Positions 8,034 through 17,032 of a stretch of 64,000 nt of DNA are shown here, piece after piece. The notes under the pieces were generated by a model that ran no database searches, had not been told where the DNA came from, and worked only from the letters and a program-made list of their open reading frames with translations. The DNA is from Myxococcales bacterium. Its GTDB lineage: Bacteria > Myxococcota_A > Polyangia > Haliangiales > Haliangiaceae. The translations under genes were made by a program, and so were the position numbers. The stretch covers positions 434,001-498,000 of the forward strand of contig JADJUW010000002.1 of assembly GCA_016716835.1 (NCBI GenBank), in the 5' to 3' direction. Position 1 is the first letter of the stretch. Each line of letters opens with the position of its first letter.

Positions 8034-9620
8034 CTAATCGATATTGTGCCGTCGGCGCGAAATTATTTCGATGATTTCCTCGTGCGACAGCCCGCCCGAG
8101 GGGCGAATGGTAACGCCCGTCTCGCGCCCCGTGGTCAGCTCTTTGGCGGTGCAGGCGACGATGGATTCGACGTCGACGGTAAGGGTGAGCTCAACCTTGA
8201 GCGTGCCGGCCTTGCCGCGCGGTAAATGATCGAGCACGACGCGCGCAAGCTTGCGGTTCTTGTCGGGGTCGCTGGAATTGCCCTGAAGGAGCTCAAAGCT
8301 GACGAATGATTGGTCATCCTGCGTGGTCGCAAACACCTTGGTGACCCGGCACGGCAACATGGAGTTGCGTGGCACCAGCACGGTCATTTGATTGCTGCCG
8401 ATCTTAAGGCCGATGTCGTGCGGCGTGACGTCGAGCAGCGCGGTGTCGTTGGCGTCGTCGGCGAGAATGCCGGCAAAGGTGGCGGCGCCCAGCGCGACCA
8501 CCTCGTCGGGATTGGCGCCGCGTGAGATCTTGTTGCCAAACACGCGCTCGATGATCGAAACGATGGCTGGCCACCGGGTCATGCCGCCGACCAGCAAGAC
8601 CTCGTCGATATTGACCGCGGCCAAGCGCGCTTCTTGCAGCGCGCGCTCGCACGGCGCGATCAGGCGCTGCAGCAGATCATCGGTCCAGCTCTCGAGCTCG
8701 TCGCGGCTCAGCTTGCGTTCGAAATTTACGGGTGCGCCATCAGCGCCCGTAGCCAAGAACGGCAGGGAGATGGCCGTCGTCTTGGCGGTCGACAACTCTT
8801 TCTTGGCGGCCTCGGCGGCCTCGCGCAGCCGGCCGATGGCGACCGGTGAGGTCGTGATGTCGACGCGTGCGGTGTCGAAAATCTCGTCGGCTAGAGTCTC
8901 GACGACGCGGCGATCCCAGTCCTCGCCGCCGAGCGCGGTGTCGCCGCCAGTGGAGAGCACCTCAAACAGGCCATTCTCGACCGCCATCACCGAGATGTCG
9001 AACGTGCCGCCGCCGAGGTCGAACACCGCGATGTGCTTGCGGCCTTCACCGACGCGGTGCACCCCATAGGCGAGCGCCGCGGCCGTTGGCTCATTGAGAA
9101 TGCGGATAATATCGAGGCCGGCAATCGCGCCGGCGGCCCGGGTTGCTTGGCGCTGGAATTCGTCAAAGTAGGCCGGGACGGTGACGATGGCGCGGGTAAC
9201 GATTTCGCCAAGCGCGGCCTCGGCGATCGATTTCATGCGCCGTAGCACGTGCGAGGCGACCTCTTGCGGCGAGACCGCCTGGCCGTCGATGCGAATCCAC
9301 GCATCGCCGTTGGGCGCGGAGACGATGCGAAATGGCGCTAGCCTGGCGAACCATCCAATCTCTTCGGCGTTCACCTTGCGCCCTATGAGGCGCTTGGCGC
9401 CAAAGACCGTCGACGTCGCGTTGCTCACCTGTTGCCGCTTGGCGGGGATGCCCACCACGACATGCGCGGCCTGTGCGCCCGCCTCCGCGATCCACGCGAC
9501 GACCGACGGCAGGGTGCGTTCGCCGGTTTCGCTGGCGAGCACCTGTGGCACGCCGTGCTTGTCGAGCACCGCGACGCAGCTGTTGGTGGTGCCTAGATCG
9601 ATGCCAATAATTTTCGACAT
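8034..9620 (-). CDS. Hsp70/DnaK-like chaperone lacking the C-terminal lid
   Basis: A 528-residue Hsp70 homologue. The ATPase domain is complete: GIDLGTTNS at residues 6-14, VTVPAYF, NEPTAAALAYG, FDLGGGTFD and LVGGMTRWP. The substrate domain begins near LLDVTPHDIGLKIG and covers the beta-sandwich, but the protein ends at about the first lid helix (GLSHEEIIEIISRRRHNID), roughly 110 residues short of DnaK. Some DnaK landmarks differ (PRNSMLPCRVTKVF for IPTKKS). It follows a DnaJ-domain gene with which it is coupled, so it is probably served by that dedicated co-chaperone. ATG 9620 has AAGGA upstream; TTG 9629 would give a TTGA overlap with the previous stop. It is a specialised paralogue rather than the housekeeping DnaK. 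No grpE is nearby. Confidence 0.85.
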   Translation of the reverse strand: MSKIIGIDLGTTNSCVAVLDKHGVPQVLASETGERTLPSVVAWIAEAGAQAAHVVVGIPAKRQQVSNATSTVFGAKRLIGRKVNAEEIGWFARLAPFRIVSAPNGDAWIRIDGQAVSPQEVASHVLRRMKSIAEAALGEIVTRAIVTVPAYFDEFQRQATRAAGAIAGLDIIRILNEPTAAALAYGVHRVGEGRKHIAVFDLGGGTFDISVMAVENGLFEVLSTGGDTALGGEDWDRRVVETLADEIFDTARVDITTSPVAIGRLREAAEAAKKELSTAKTTAISLPFLATGADGAPVNFERKLSRDELESWTDDLLQRLIAPCERALQEARLAAVNIDEVLLVGGMTRWPAIVSIIERVFGNKISRGANPDEVVALGAATFAGILADDANDTALLDVTPHDIGLKIGSNQMTVLVPRNSMLPCRVTKVFATTQDDQSFVSFELLQGNSSDPDKNRKLARVVLDHLPRGKAGTLKVELTLTVDVESIVACTAKELTTGRETGVTIRPSGGLSHEEIIEIISRRRHNID

Positions 9621-9625
9621 GTTCG

Positions 9626-10921
9626 TCAATCCTTCTTGGTCATCAGGCGGGTTAGGTGGCCCTTGCGTTCATTGGTGGCGCGGCGCCGCATGTCGGCCAG
9701 TTCACGCGCGGCGCGGTCATTCGAGGGATCGATCTCAAGCGCCGCCTCGAAGCGCTCCGCTGCCTCAAGGCGATCGCCATCGGCCAGCGCGCGATAGCCA
9801 TTACAGACGTCGACATAGGCCTTGGCGACGTGGTCGCCGGGCGTCGCTTGCAGTTGGCCGCGCGCGACGCTGGCCGCGGCGTCGTATTGCTTGGCCCCCA
9901 GGAGCCCATCGACCTGCGCCAGCCAGCCTTCGGCGCGCGCGCCGGCGGGCTTGAAGTTGGTCATCGGCGCGGTTTTTTGCGGCGCGAGGGGTACCTGCGG
10001 CGGCGCGGCAACCAGCGGCGTTCGCTGCGGCGTCGTCGCGGCGGTGCCGAGCTGCTGTTTGGTGGAGGCGCCTGGCCGAGGCGGTGAGGCCGGCTGGGAT
10101 GGCGCGATGGGTGGAAGCGCCCGCGGCGCGACAACCGCCGCGGGTTTGCTCGGCGCCGCAGGGGTAGGCGCTGGCGCTGGCCGCGCCGCCCCGCTGCGCA
10201 CGGCCGCCGCCGCCGCGGCTCGCTGTTGCGCATCGCCAAGCTTTTGGTAGGCATCGCGGATGAGAATAAAAATATCGGCGGCATGCATCCGCAGCTGAGC
10301 CGAGGCGTATTTGGCAAACCGATCGGGATGATAGCGCTTGGTGAGCTCGGCAAAGGCGAGGCGAATGTCGCTGTCCGACGCATCGTAGCTAACGCCGAGA
10401 ATCTGAAATGCGTTGAGGCGTCGCAGCGACGCGAGCTCCTCGGCCAGCGACATGACGAGTTCGGTTTCCGCATTCGTAAGCGGCGCGCCATGTTCGGCGC
10501 TGAGGTCGGGTTGCCGCGTCATGGCCTTGAGGCCAGGCTCGGTGCCTGCGCGCGTTTTTTCGTTGAGTGAGGTAATCAGCGCCGACGCCGCGGTCTGGCT
10601 CGCCGAGCCGCTGGTGCGTTCTCGCGCCAAGGCGGTCTCGATGATCCACATCGCCGATTGCGGCACGTAGTCAAAGCGCACCTCGACGCCTGGGCCGCGG
10701 CCATTGGCGCCACCTGCCGCAACGTGCTCCGCGACGACGCCCTTGATCGAAACCACGGTGTCTGAAGGTAATGTTAGCTCGACCGTCACCAACGTGCCGA
10801 CGGCCGGCGGGTTGCCGGATTTTAGGAACAGCGCATTGCGAATGAGATCGCGCTTGTAGATCGCCTCCACCTGTTCCCAGGAGGCGCAGCGCAACTTAAC
10901 GCTCACCGGCAGTGCGGACAC
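9626..10921 (-). CDS. PilZ-like/DnaJ/TPR fusion co-chaperone
   Basis: A 431-residue multidomain protein. Residues 1-100 resemble the myxobacterial PilZ-like domain (LFLKSGNPPAVGTLVTVELT, GVEVRFDYVP). A J-domain spans about residues 170-235, with the essential HPD at 198-200 in KRYHPDRF. A Pro/Ala linker follows, then one or two TPR-like hairpins (residues 330-410) and a basic tail. The J-domain should stimulate the ATPase of the Hsp70 encoded immediately downstream, with the PilZ-like and TPR parts supplying a signal input and client binding. GTG 10921 has AAGGAG five bases upstream, an example of a conventional leadered gene here. Domain identities are clear; the client is unknown. Confidence 0.82.
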   Translation of the reverse strand: MSALPVSVKLRCASWEQVEAIYKRDLIRNALFLKSGNPPAVGTLVTVELTLPSDTVVSIKGVVAEHVAAGGANGRGPGVEVRFDYVPQSAMWIIETALARERTSGSASQTAASALITSLNEKTRAGTEPGLKAMTRQPDLSAEHGAPLTNAETELVMSLAEELASLRRLNAFQILGVSYDASDSDIRLAFAELTKRYHPDRFAKYASAQLRMHAADIFILIRDAYQKLGDAQQRAAAAAAVRSGAARPAPAPTPAAPSKPAAVVAPRALPPIAPSQPASPPRPGASTKQQLGTAATTPQRTPLVAAPPQVPLAPQKTAPMTNFKPAGARAEGWLAQVDGLLGAKQYDAAASVARGQLQATPGDHVAKAYVDVCNGYRALADGDRLEAAERFEAALEIDPSNDRAARELADMRRRATNERKGHLTRLMTKKD

Positions 10922-10935
10922 AAATCTCCTTACTA

Positions 10936-10964
10936 AGTATAGGGAGCTGCGTCGCCGTGCAGCA
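10936..10964 (-). promoter_or_regulatory. Promoter of the PilZ-DnaJ/Hsp70 operon
   Basis: TTGCTG (10964-10959) and TATACT (10941-10936) with a 17-base spacer on the minus strand. The leader of about 8 bases carries AAGGAG before GTG 10921. Confidence 0.65.
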
Positions 10965-10978
10965 AGGCTGCGGACCGG

Positions 10979-13759
10979 CTACTTAGAAAATGACCAGTGC
11001 TCGGCGGCGGCCTGCGCAACCTCGGCGGGCGTGAAAGGCACAGCTTGGTGCACCTGTGGGATATACGCTACATCCAGCAACACCCGATAAAACGGGCTGG
11101 CGCGGTTATATACGGTGCCTGTCGGTAGTTGCAGATAGGCCTTGATCGCCCCGCCAACCTTGGCCTCAGCCATGAACCTCTGCGCCGAGCCGTCGGCGAG
11201 TTGGCGAAAATCCAAATCGTTCCAGCCAGCATCGGCGCGGTTCACGACGTCGTGGTCGCCGCCGCGCGGCACGCCGCCGGGATAGTTGGGGTCGTCGGCG
11301 GGCGGCAAGAGCAGGGCGGAATTTGGAAAGAGCGGGGCCATGCGCCAGAGGTGCTGCTTGCCCCACGCCCATTGCGCGGTATCGCTGCTGCCAAAGCCAT
11401 CCTCCGATGCCAGCCAAGCCGCCGCGTCGGCGAGGGCCTCGCGGATGCGGTCGCCGCACGGATCGCTGCCATTGTTGGTGACCCCGTCGCCGCAAACCGC
11501 GGGGGCCGCGTCGCCAGGCCACATCGACGCCGGCGCGTTGAGCACGCCATCGACCAGCCGCACCGCATGACTAGTTCCCATCGTCCAGGTTGCCAGGCCG
11601 AGCTGGGCGTATTCATCCGCGATCAGCCGTTCGACGAAAAAATGCGCCCAGGCGTTAAACGCCGACGTCGCCGCGGCGTGGCGAAGCTCGGTCGCGCTCG
11701 CGGCGCCGGTGGCCGTGGGCGTTGAAAAATCCCAGGTCGAAAACAGATCGCACAGCGCGGCGGCGTCGCTTAGGCCGTCGACCGCTTCGCAGGCCGCCAA
11801 GATTGCTGGCACGAACTTGGCGCCCGTGCCCGATCTCGTATCGTGTTGCAGCGAGGCCATGTCGGCGAGATCGACGGCGCCGGCGGCAACGGAGGCGTCG
11901 AGCACATCGGCGATGCGCTCTTGCCGCAGGCCAATGGCATAGTCTGCGCCGAGAAACCACGGCAACCCGTCGACGTCGCCGTCGTTTAGAAGGTCGTTGT
12001 CAAACGTCGCGCCGACCGGATCGGCATTGGCGGTCACGATGAGCCCGCTATCAGGGTTAAGGGCCTGCGGCATGACCGCGTCGGGGATATAACCGTCCCA
12101 GTCGGCGCTGCCATCGCCGGGCAGCACCATAAAGGGCGCGACGCCGGCTTGATTGCTGTCAGGGTCCCACGTAAATGCGCCCAACTTGCGGCGCGGCACC
12201 TTGGCCTTCATCGTCCAACCAATAGAACCGGCGGTATCAATAAGCACCCAGTTTTGGCCGCCGAACGAAAAGTCGTCGAGCGCGGCGAGGCCGGCCTGTA
12301 CAGTGCCACTTTGCAATAGGCGCCAAATCGCGCGGATTTCAAAGGTTGGCTCGTGGCCGGTGTACTGCACCGACAATGCGGTATTCGATGAGCGCGGCAC
12401 GACGCGGCCATCCTCAAATGTTGGGATAATCGGGCCATGATGCGGCACGGTTTCGTAGGTGGCGGTGACGGTCTCCGAGACGGTCCCGAGCACGCCGATG
12501 CCAAAGGATTCGGTGCGCGCCTCGATGGGCACCAACGCCTCGTTGTGCTGGACGCAATCGCCGGTGTCGGGGCAAGGCTCGATGGTCTCGGCAAAGACGT
12601 CCATGACGTCGTGATACGCGGTGGTCGACGACCATGCGGTCTTGCCGTTGTGGCCTAGGATGATGCCAGGAATGCCAGGGAACGTGATTCCGTAGCCATC
12701 GAGCACGCCGGGCACGGTCAAGTGGACGGGATAAAACACGCTTGGATTTGGCAAGGCCAAGTGCTGGTCGCCGATGAGCAGCGCGCTGCCGCTCGCATGC
12801 GCTGGCGCAACGGCCCACGTATTAGAGCCTGCGTTGGGTCGTTGATAGAGGCGCGGCTCGAGATTGCCCAGACCGCGATCGACATGGGCAGGGTTAATCG
12901 CGCTGCGCGCATTTCGCACCGCGGCGCGCAGGGAGGCGGCCTGGGCGCGGGTGTATGGCGAGCGGGCGGCGGCCTTGGGCTCACTTGCGCGCGCGGGCTT
13001 GCCTACCGCTTCCAGCGTCGAGCGCTGCCCGACGGGCGTTAGGCGCAACAAATCTTTAACAATGCCGCGGCGCTCATAGGCATAGGTGTCACCGACGTCG
13101 GCGCCGAGATAGGTCTCGACCGCGGCGAGCGCAATATCGGTGTACGCGAGCTCGTCGGCAAGCGATCCCGAGAGCGAGTACGCCTGATAGCGCCCCAGGG
13201 TGAGGCTGTCGATTTCGTTCCAGGCGGCAAAGCGCGTCGGATCAAAGGAAACCTGCACCTCAATGTCGAGTTCAAACTTGCCAGCGACGAGGTGTGCCGC
13301 ATAGGCATTCACGCCTAGCGCATAGCCGCGCAGCATCTCGACCAACTGCACGTCGACCGGATCGCTCGACGCCTGCATTTGGGTCCACGACTGTTCCGCA
13401 TAGTGGCGCATGCGGTGCATGCGAATCTCCATGTCGGCGGTGACGATGCTCGGGCTTACGGCGCCGAAGATCTCCGCGAGCGTGCCGCTGGCGTTGCGGC
13501 GCAAAATATCCATCTGCGGCAGGCGGTCGTGCGCGGTGATGTAGCCCTGCACAAAGCCTAGGTCGTGGACGTTTTTCGCCGTGATGTGTGCGATGCCAAG
13601 CGAATCGCGGGTGACCGAGACCCGGTCCGTTAGCGCGGGATTGCGCACGCAGGTTGCGCCACTGCACGCCGCGCTATTGTCGCCACAGCCGCTCCCAACC
13701 AGCGCGCCACCCATGGCGAGCGCGGCGCCTACAACTACGCAAATCATTCCTGGCTTCAT
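10979..13759 (-). CDS. Penicillin acylase-family N-terminal nucleophile hydrolase (lipoprotein)
   Basis: A 926-residue Ntn hydrolase. A signal peptide ends in a lipobox-like VGSGC (Cys25). The alpha part contains RDSLGIAHI and DRLPQMDILRR, and the beta part would start at Ser312 in GSNTWAVAP, the expected autocatalytic cleavage point and nucleophile, followed by LLIGDQHLALPNPSVFYPVHL and ITFPGIPGIILGHNGKTAWSST. Homologues hydrolyse beta-lactam side chains, acyl-homoserine lactones or cyclic lipopeptides, so quorum-signal quenching or peptide degradation outside the cell is plausible, but the substrate cannot be deduced. The length is slightly above the usual 750-850 residues. ATG 13759 follows TATGGT and 6 bases. 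It stands alone, divergent from hemE. Confidence 0.88.
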   Translation of the reverse strand: MKPGMICVVVGAALAMGGALVGSGCGDNSAACSGATCVRNPALTDRVSVTRDSLGIAHITAKNVHDLGFVQGYITAHDRLPQMDILRRNASGTLAEIFGAVSPSIVTADMEIRMHRMRHYAEQSWTQMQASSDPVDVQLVEMLRGYALGVNAYAAHLVAGKFELDIEVQVSFDPTRFAAWNEIDSLTLGRYQAYSLSGSLADELAYTDIALAAVETYLGADVGDTYAYERRGIVKDLLRLTPVGQRSTLEAVGKPARASEPKAAARSPYTRAQAASLRAAVRNARSAINPAHVDRGLGNLEPRLYQRPNAGSNTWAVAPAHASGSALLIGDQHLALPNPSVFYPVHLTVPGVLDGYGITFPGIPGIILGHNGKTAWSSTTAYHDVMDVFAETIEPCPDTGDCVQHNEALVPIEARTESFGIGVLGTVSETVTATYETVPHHGPIIPTFEDGRVVPRSSNTALSVQYTGHEPTFEIRAIWRLLQSGTVQAGLAALDDFSFGGQNWVLIDTAGSIGWTMKAKVPRRKLGAFTWDPDSNQAGVAPFMVLPGDGSADWDGYIPDAVMPQALNPDSGLIVTANADPVGATFDNDLLNDGDVDGLPWFLGADYAIGLRQERIADVLDASVAAGAVDLADMASLQHDTRSGTGAKFVPAILAACEAVDGLSDAAALCDLFSTWDFSTPTATGAASATELRHAAATSAFNAWAHFFVERLIADEYAQLGLATWTMGTSHAVRLVDGVLNAPASMWPGDAAPAVCGDGVTNNGSDPCGDRIREALADAAAWLASEDGFGSSDTAQWAWGKQHLWRMAPLFPNSALLLPPADDPNYPGGVPRGGDHDVVNRADAGWNDLDFRQLADGSAQRFMAEAKVGGAIKAYLQLPTGTVYNRASPFYRVLLDVAYIPQVHQAVPFTPAEVAQAAAEHWSFSK

Positions 13760-13765
13760 GGCGGC

Positions 13766-13771
13766 ACCATA
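13766..13771 (-). promoter_or_regulatory. -10 hexamer TATGGT, leaderless promoter
   Basis: TATGGT, then 6 bases (gccgcc), then ATG 13759. The same hexamer and gap occur for hemE on the other strand. Confidence 0.6.
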
Positions 13772-13855
13772 ACAAATGGCAAATGCGGTGAAAGCGGCCT
13801 CGTCGACTATCTCAATTGGCCGCGCCGCCCGGTGCCGTTAGCCGGGCGCGTCATG

Positions 13856-13861
13856 TATGGT
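13856..13861 (+). promoter_or_regulatory. -10 hexamer TATGGT, leaderless promoter of hemE
   Basis: TATGGT, 6 bases (ggcggc), then ATG 13868. An upstream in-frame start at 13832 would place this hexamer inside the coding region. Confidence 0.6.
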
Positions 13862-13867
13862 GGCGGC

Positions 13868-14941
13868 ATGCGCGCGAGCCTAGAGCCGACTCATTTGTTT
13901 TTGCGCGCGTGCTACCAATTGCCGGTGGCGCGCACCCCGGTGTGGATGATGCGGCAGGCCGGGCGCTATCTTCCGCAGTATCAAGCGGTGCGCCGCAAAG
14001 TCTCGTTCCTTGAGCTCTGCCATACGCCGGCGTTGGCGTGCGAGGTCACGTTGCAGCCCATCGATGAATTTGGCTTTGACGCGGCCATCTTGTTCTCGGA
14101 CATCTTGGTGCCGCTGCCGGCGATGGGCCTGCGCGTCGCCTTTCCCGAAAAAGGGCCGGTCATCGAAAATCCGGTGCGGACGGCGGCGGAGGTCGCGGCC
14201 TTGGTGGTGCCTGATCCAGAACGCGAGATGCCCTATGTGCCCGAGGCGGTGCGGCAAATTCAGGCCGCGCTCGCGGGGCGCGTGCCGCTGATCGGTTTTA
14301 GCGGCGCGCCGTTTACGCTGATGACCTACGCCGTCGAAGGCGGCGGGTCAAAAGAATATGCCTTCACCAAGAAATTGCTCTTTGGCGATGCGACGGCGGC
14401 CCACGCCTTGCTGGAAAAACTCGCGCGCACATGCTCGGCGTACTTGCAGGCGCAAATCGCCGCCGGCGCCGATGCGGTGCAAATCTTCGATTCGTGGGCC
14501 GGGGTGCTGGCGCCCGGTGACTTTCGCGAATTCGCGCTGCGCTGGGCGAAATGGCTGATCGATGACGTCCGCGCGTCGGCGGCATTTTCCGCGCGGCCGG
14601 TGCCGATCGTCTATTTTGCCAATGGCTGCGCGCCATACCTGGACTGCTACGCCGATTGCGGCGCCGACGTGCTCGGCGTCGATTGGCGGGTGTCGCTTGC
14701 TGCCGTGAAACGCGCGATCGGCGACCGCGCGGCGCTGCAAGGCAATCTCGATCCAGGCGCGCTTTATTTGCCGCCGGCACAGCTGCGCGAACGCACCATC
14801 GCGGTGCTGCAAGAAGGTGGCGGCCGCGGCCACATCTTTAATCTCGGTCACGGCGTGCAGCCGCATGCCGACCCAGAGCACGTGCGCGCCATGGTTAACG
14901 CGGTCAAAGAATTTCGCCATCCGGCGCATCTCGTCGCCTAA
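13868..14941 (+). CDS. hemE: Uroporphyrinogen decarboxylase
   Basis: Converts uroporphyrinogen III to coproporphyrinogen III in haem synthesis by four decarboxylations. The 357-residue protein is the usual size and has the signature RTPVWMMRQAGRYLPQY near the N-terminus, FGFDAAILFSDILVPLPAMG, the FSGAPFTLMTY segment and the C-terminal HIFNLGHGVQPHADPEHV. The start at 13868 gives MRASLEPTHLFLRACYQ, which aligns with the family N-terminus, and agrees with the -10 spacing. No other haem gene is adjacent, so it appears to be transcribed alone or with the exported protein just downstream. Confidence 0.96.
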   Translation: MRASLEPTHLFLRACYQLPVARTPVWMMRQAGRYLPQYQAVRRKVSFLELCHTPALACEVTLQPIDEFGFDAAILFSDILVPLPAMGLRVAFPEKGPVIENPVRTAAEVAALVVPDPEREMPYVPEAVRQIQAALAGRVPLIGFSGAPFTLMTYAVEGGGSKEYAFTKKLLFGDATAAHALLEKLARTCSAYLQAQIAAGADAVQIFDSWAGVLAPGDFREFALRWAKWLIDDVRASAAFSARPVPIVYFANGCAPYLDCYADCGADVLGVDWRVSLAAVKRAIGDRAALQGNLDPGALYLPPAQLRERTIAVLQEGGGRGHIFNLGHGVQPHADPEHVRAMVNAVKEFRHPAHLVA

Positions 14942-14991
14942 AACCGGCGATGCGGCGCGCCGATAGCGGCGGGGCGTGTTACATGCGTAGC

Positions 14992-15861
14992 ATGATCGCG
15001 CGACCATCGATGTGCAGGCCTGGCGGCCGCGCAAGGTGCGCTGTGGCGTTGCTGCCGGCGTTCGTGCTGATAATGGTGATGGGCACGGCCTCCTGCGCAG
15101 GGCAGCGCAAAGACCGCGACGGCACCATCGACACGACCGCGCGTCCCGGTGCGTTGGATGCAGGCGCCGCTGCGCCCGACGCCGCGGATGGCACTATCGC
15201 GGTGCCGGCGCGCGTCGGCGACGTCGAGGTGCGTGTGCGCTGGCCCAAGGTGCCGCGCGCGCTGCTCGGGCCGGGGGCATTTGCCGCCGCGCGATCATGC
15301 GGCGAGCCTTTGCCGCGAGCGGTGAGGGTCGATGCGGAGTTCGCGGTGGAGGGCGTGTTCGTCCTCGTCGAAGGACCCCATACGGCGCCGCCGACGCCGC
15401 CCGTGCCAGAGGCGCGCCTATTGCTCGCGGCATGTGACCCATCTCCGGCTGTGACCGTGGCTGGCATCGGCGATCTCCTGCTTTATAATCAAGGCGCGGC
15501 GCGCGAGATCAGCGTTCGCTTCAGCCCATGGACCTTGCCGCCGGCGCGGGGCGAAGTGAGGTTTAAAACCAAGGCCGCCGAGGGTGAGCTGTTATTAATG
15601 TCGCTGCGCGAACCGGGCGTCTACGGCGTCACCACGGCGACGTCGCCGCAGCCTGCCATCGTCGTCGTGCCCGCAACGCCGCACGCGGCGCTCACCGACG
15701 AGCGGGGCATTGCTACCTTGCGCGATTTGCCCGCCGGCGAACATCGCGTCGTGGCGTGGCTGCCCGGCGCCAGCGACGAGGCAGCGCAGATTGCGAGCGG
15801 GGCGGTCACTGTGACGCCGGGCAAGACCGCGGAGCTCGCGCTGCAGTTTGGAGCGCCATGA
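14992..15861 (+). CDS. Exported lipoprotein with a carboxypeptidase-regulatory-like domain
   Basis: About 289 residues. A signal segment ends at GTASCAG, a plausible lipobox, so it is probably lipidated. The middle carries several cysteines (SCGEPL, AACDPS). The C-terminus has a beta-sandwich of the carboxypeptidase-regulatory or methylamine-utilisation type (TDERGIATLRDLPAGEHRVVAWLPG), usually a carbohydrate- or surface-binding module. No catalytic residues are seen. Start codons at 14950 and 14983 are also possible; ATG 14992 lies 6 bases after TACATG. The gene ends in an ATGA overlap with the methyltransferase gene, so the two are co-translated. Confidence 0.6.
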   Translation: MIARPSMCRPGGRARCAVALLPAFVLIMVMGTASCAGQRKDRDGTIDTTARPGALDAGAAAPDAADGTIAVPARVGDVEVRVRWPKVPRALLGPGAFAAARSCGEPLPRAVRVDAEFAVEGVFVLVEGPHTAPPTPPVPEARLLLAACDPSPAVTVAGIGDLLLYNQGAAREISVRFSPWTLPPARGEVRFKTKAAEGELLLMSLREPGVYGVTTATSPQPAIVVVPATPHAALTDERGIATLRDLPAGEHRVVAWLPGASDEAAQIASGAVTVTPGKTAELALQFGAP

Positions 15862-17003
15862 CGTGGCAGGTCGCGCCCGAGCTCGAGGAAGCCTTACGCC
15901 GTGCGGCGGCCGCCGAGGTACAAGGGGCGGCGTTAGCTCCCGCACGGCTACACGCTTCGGTGATTGAGCGTTCCTTGCGCTACACCTCAGAGCGGCAAGC
16001 CCTGGCCAAGGGCCGCGACAACGACGACGACCTGGCGGCGCGCGCCGTGTTCTTTTCTGTGGCCGATGCGCCGAAGTTGTGGCAACCGCTCGCCGAGCTG
16101 TTGCGGGTGGCGCCGGCGTTCGCGTCGTCGCCATTGGTCGTGCTCGATATCGGCGCAGGCTGCGGCGCGATGAGCCTTGGCCTCATTGCCGCGGCGGCCG
16201 CGCTTGGCTGTCCCGCCTTGACGCTGCGCCTGGTCGACGTCGACCCGCGGGCCTTGCGGATTGCCAAGGCAGCATGCGCGCAATATGCCGCGGCTTGCGG
16301 CGTGCCGTGTGAGGTGGTCACGGCCTCGGTCGATGTTACCCATGGGCTTTCCGCGATGCCGGACGCATGGGTGGCAAACGATTTGGTCTTGGCAGGCTCA
16401 TTGCTCAACGAGTTGGCGCCGCCGCAGGCGTTGACGCTGGCGACGCAGGCGATCGAGCGTTGCAAGCCAAGCGGCGCGGTCATCATCATTGAGCCCGCGC
16501 TGCGAGCAACGTCGCGGGCGTTGCACCAGCTACGCGATGAGTTGCTAGTCAAAAAGAGGGTCGCCGTGGTGGCGCCATGCACTCACCAAGGTGGCTGCCC
16601 CATGCTGCGCAATGAGGTCGATTGGTGCCATCAAGAGCAACCCTACGCCTTGCCGCCGCTAGCCGAAGCTATCGCACGCGTAACGGGCCTGCGCGATGGG
16701 GCGATGAAGTACGCGTATCTCGTGTTGTGCCCGGATGTCGAGCTGGCGCGCGCAAAGCAAACGTTGGTGGCGGTGGTCAGCAGGCCGCAGGCCAGCAAGG
16801 GCAAGCTCGAAATGGAGATCTGCGGGCAACGCGGGCTAGAGACCCTGCGGCGACTTAACCGGCATCGCGCCGATGGCAACCGCGCCCTCGATCGCGCCGG
16901 GCGTGGCGATTTTTTGCGGCTGGTGCCGGAAATGCCTATTGTCGATGCCGAGACCACCGTGGAACGGCTTGCCCGCGCCGCGATCGGGCCGCTCATTCGC
17001 TAG
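15858..17003 (+). CDS. Rsm22/METTL17-type ribosome-associated methyltransferase
   Basis: A 381-residue SAM-dependent methyltransferase-fold protein. The N-terminus has LRYTSERQALAKG, and the SAM site is VLDIGAGCGAMSLG at about residues 92-105, with LVDVDPRALRIA as the acidic loop. After the core come the cysteines typical of Rsm22/METTL17: APCTHQGGCPM and DWCHQ, which in this family bind an iron-sulfur cluster. Family members help assemble the small ribosomal subunit; bacterial copies are little studied. ATG 15858 overlaps the stop of the upstream exported-protein gene. The gene converges with the PP2C gene 29 bases away. Confidence 0.8.
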   Translation: MTWQVAPELEEALRRAAAAEVQGAALAPARLHASVIERSLRYTSERQALAKGRDNDDDLAARAVFFSVADAPKLWQPLAELLRVAPAFASSPLVVLDIGAGCGAMSLGLIAAAAALGCPALTLRLVDVDPRALRIAKAACAQYAAACGVPCEVVTASVDVTHGLSAMPDAWVANDLVLAGSLLNELAPPQALTLATQAIERCKPSGAVIIIEPALRATSRALHQLRDELLVKKRVAVVAPCTHQGGCPMLRNEVDWCHQEQPYALPPLAEAIARVTGLRDGAMKYAYLVLCPDVELARAKQTLVAVVSRPQASKGKLEMEICGQRGLETLRRLNRHRADGNRALDRAGRGDFLRLVPEMPIVDAETTVERLARAAIGPLIR

Positions 17004-17032
17004 CTGCCAACGCGTTCGCAGGCTGCCGGCGA

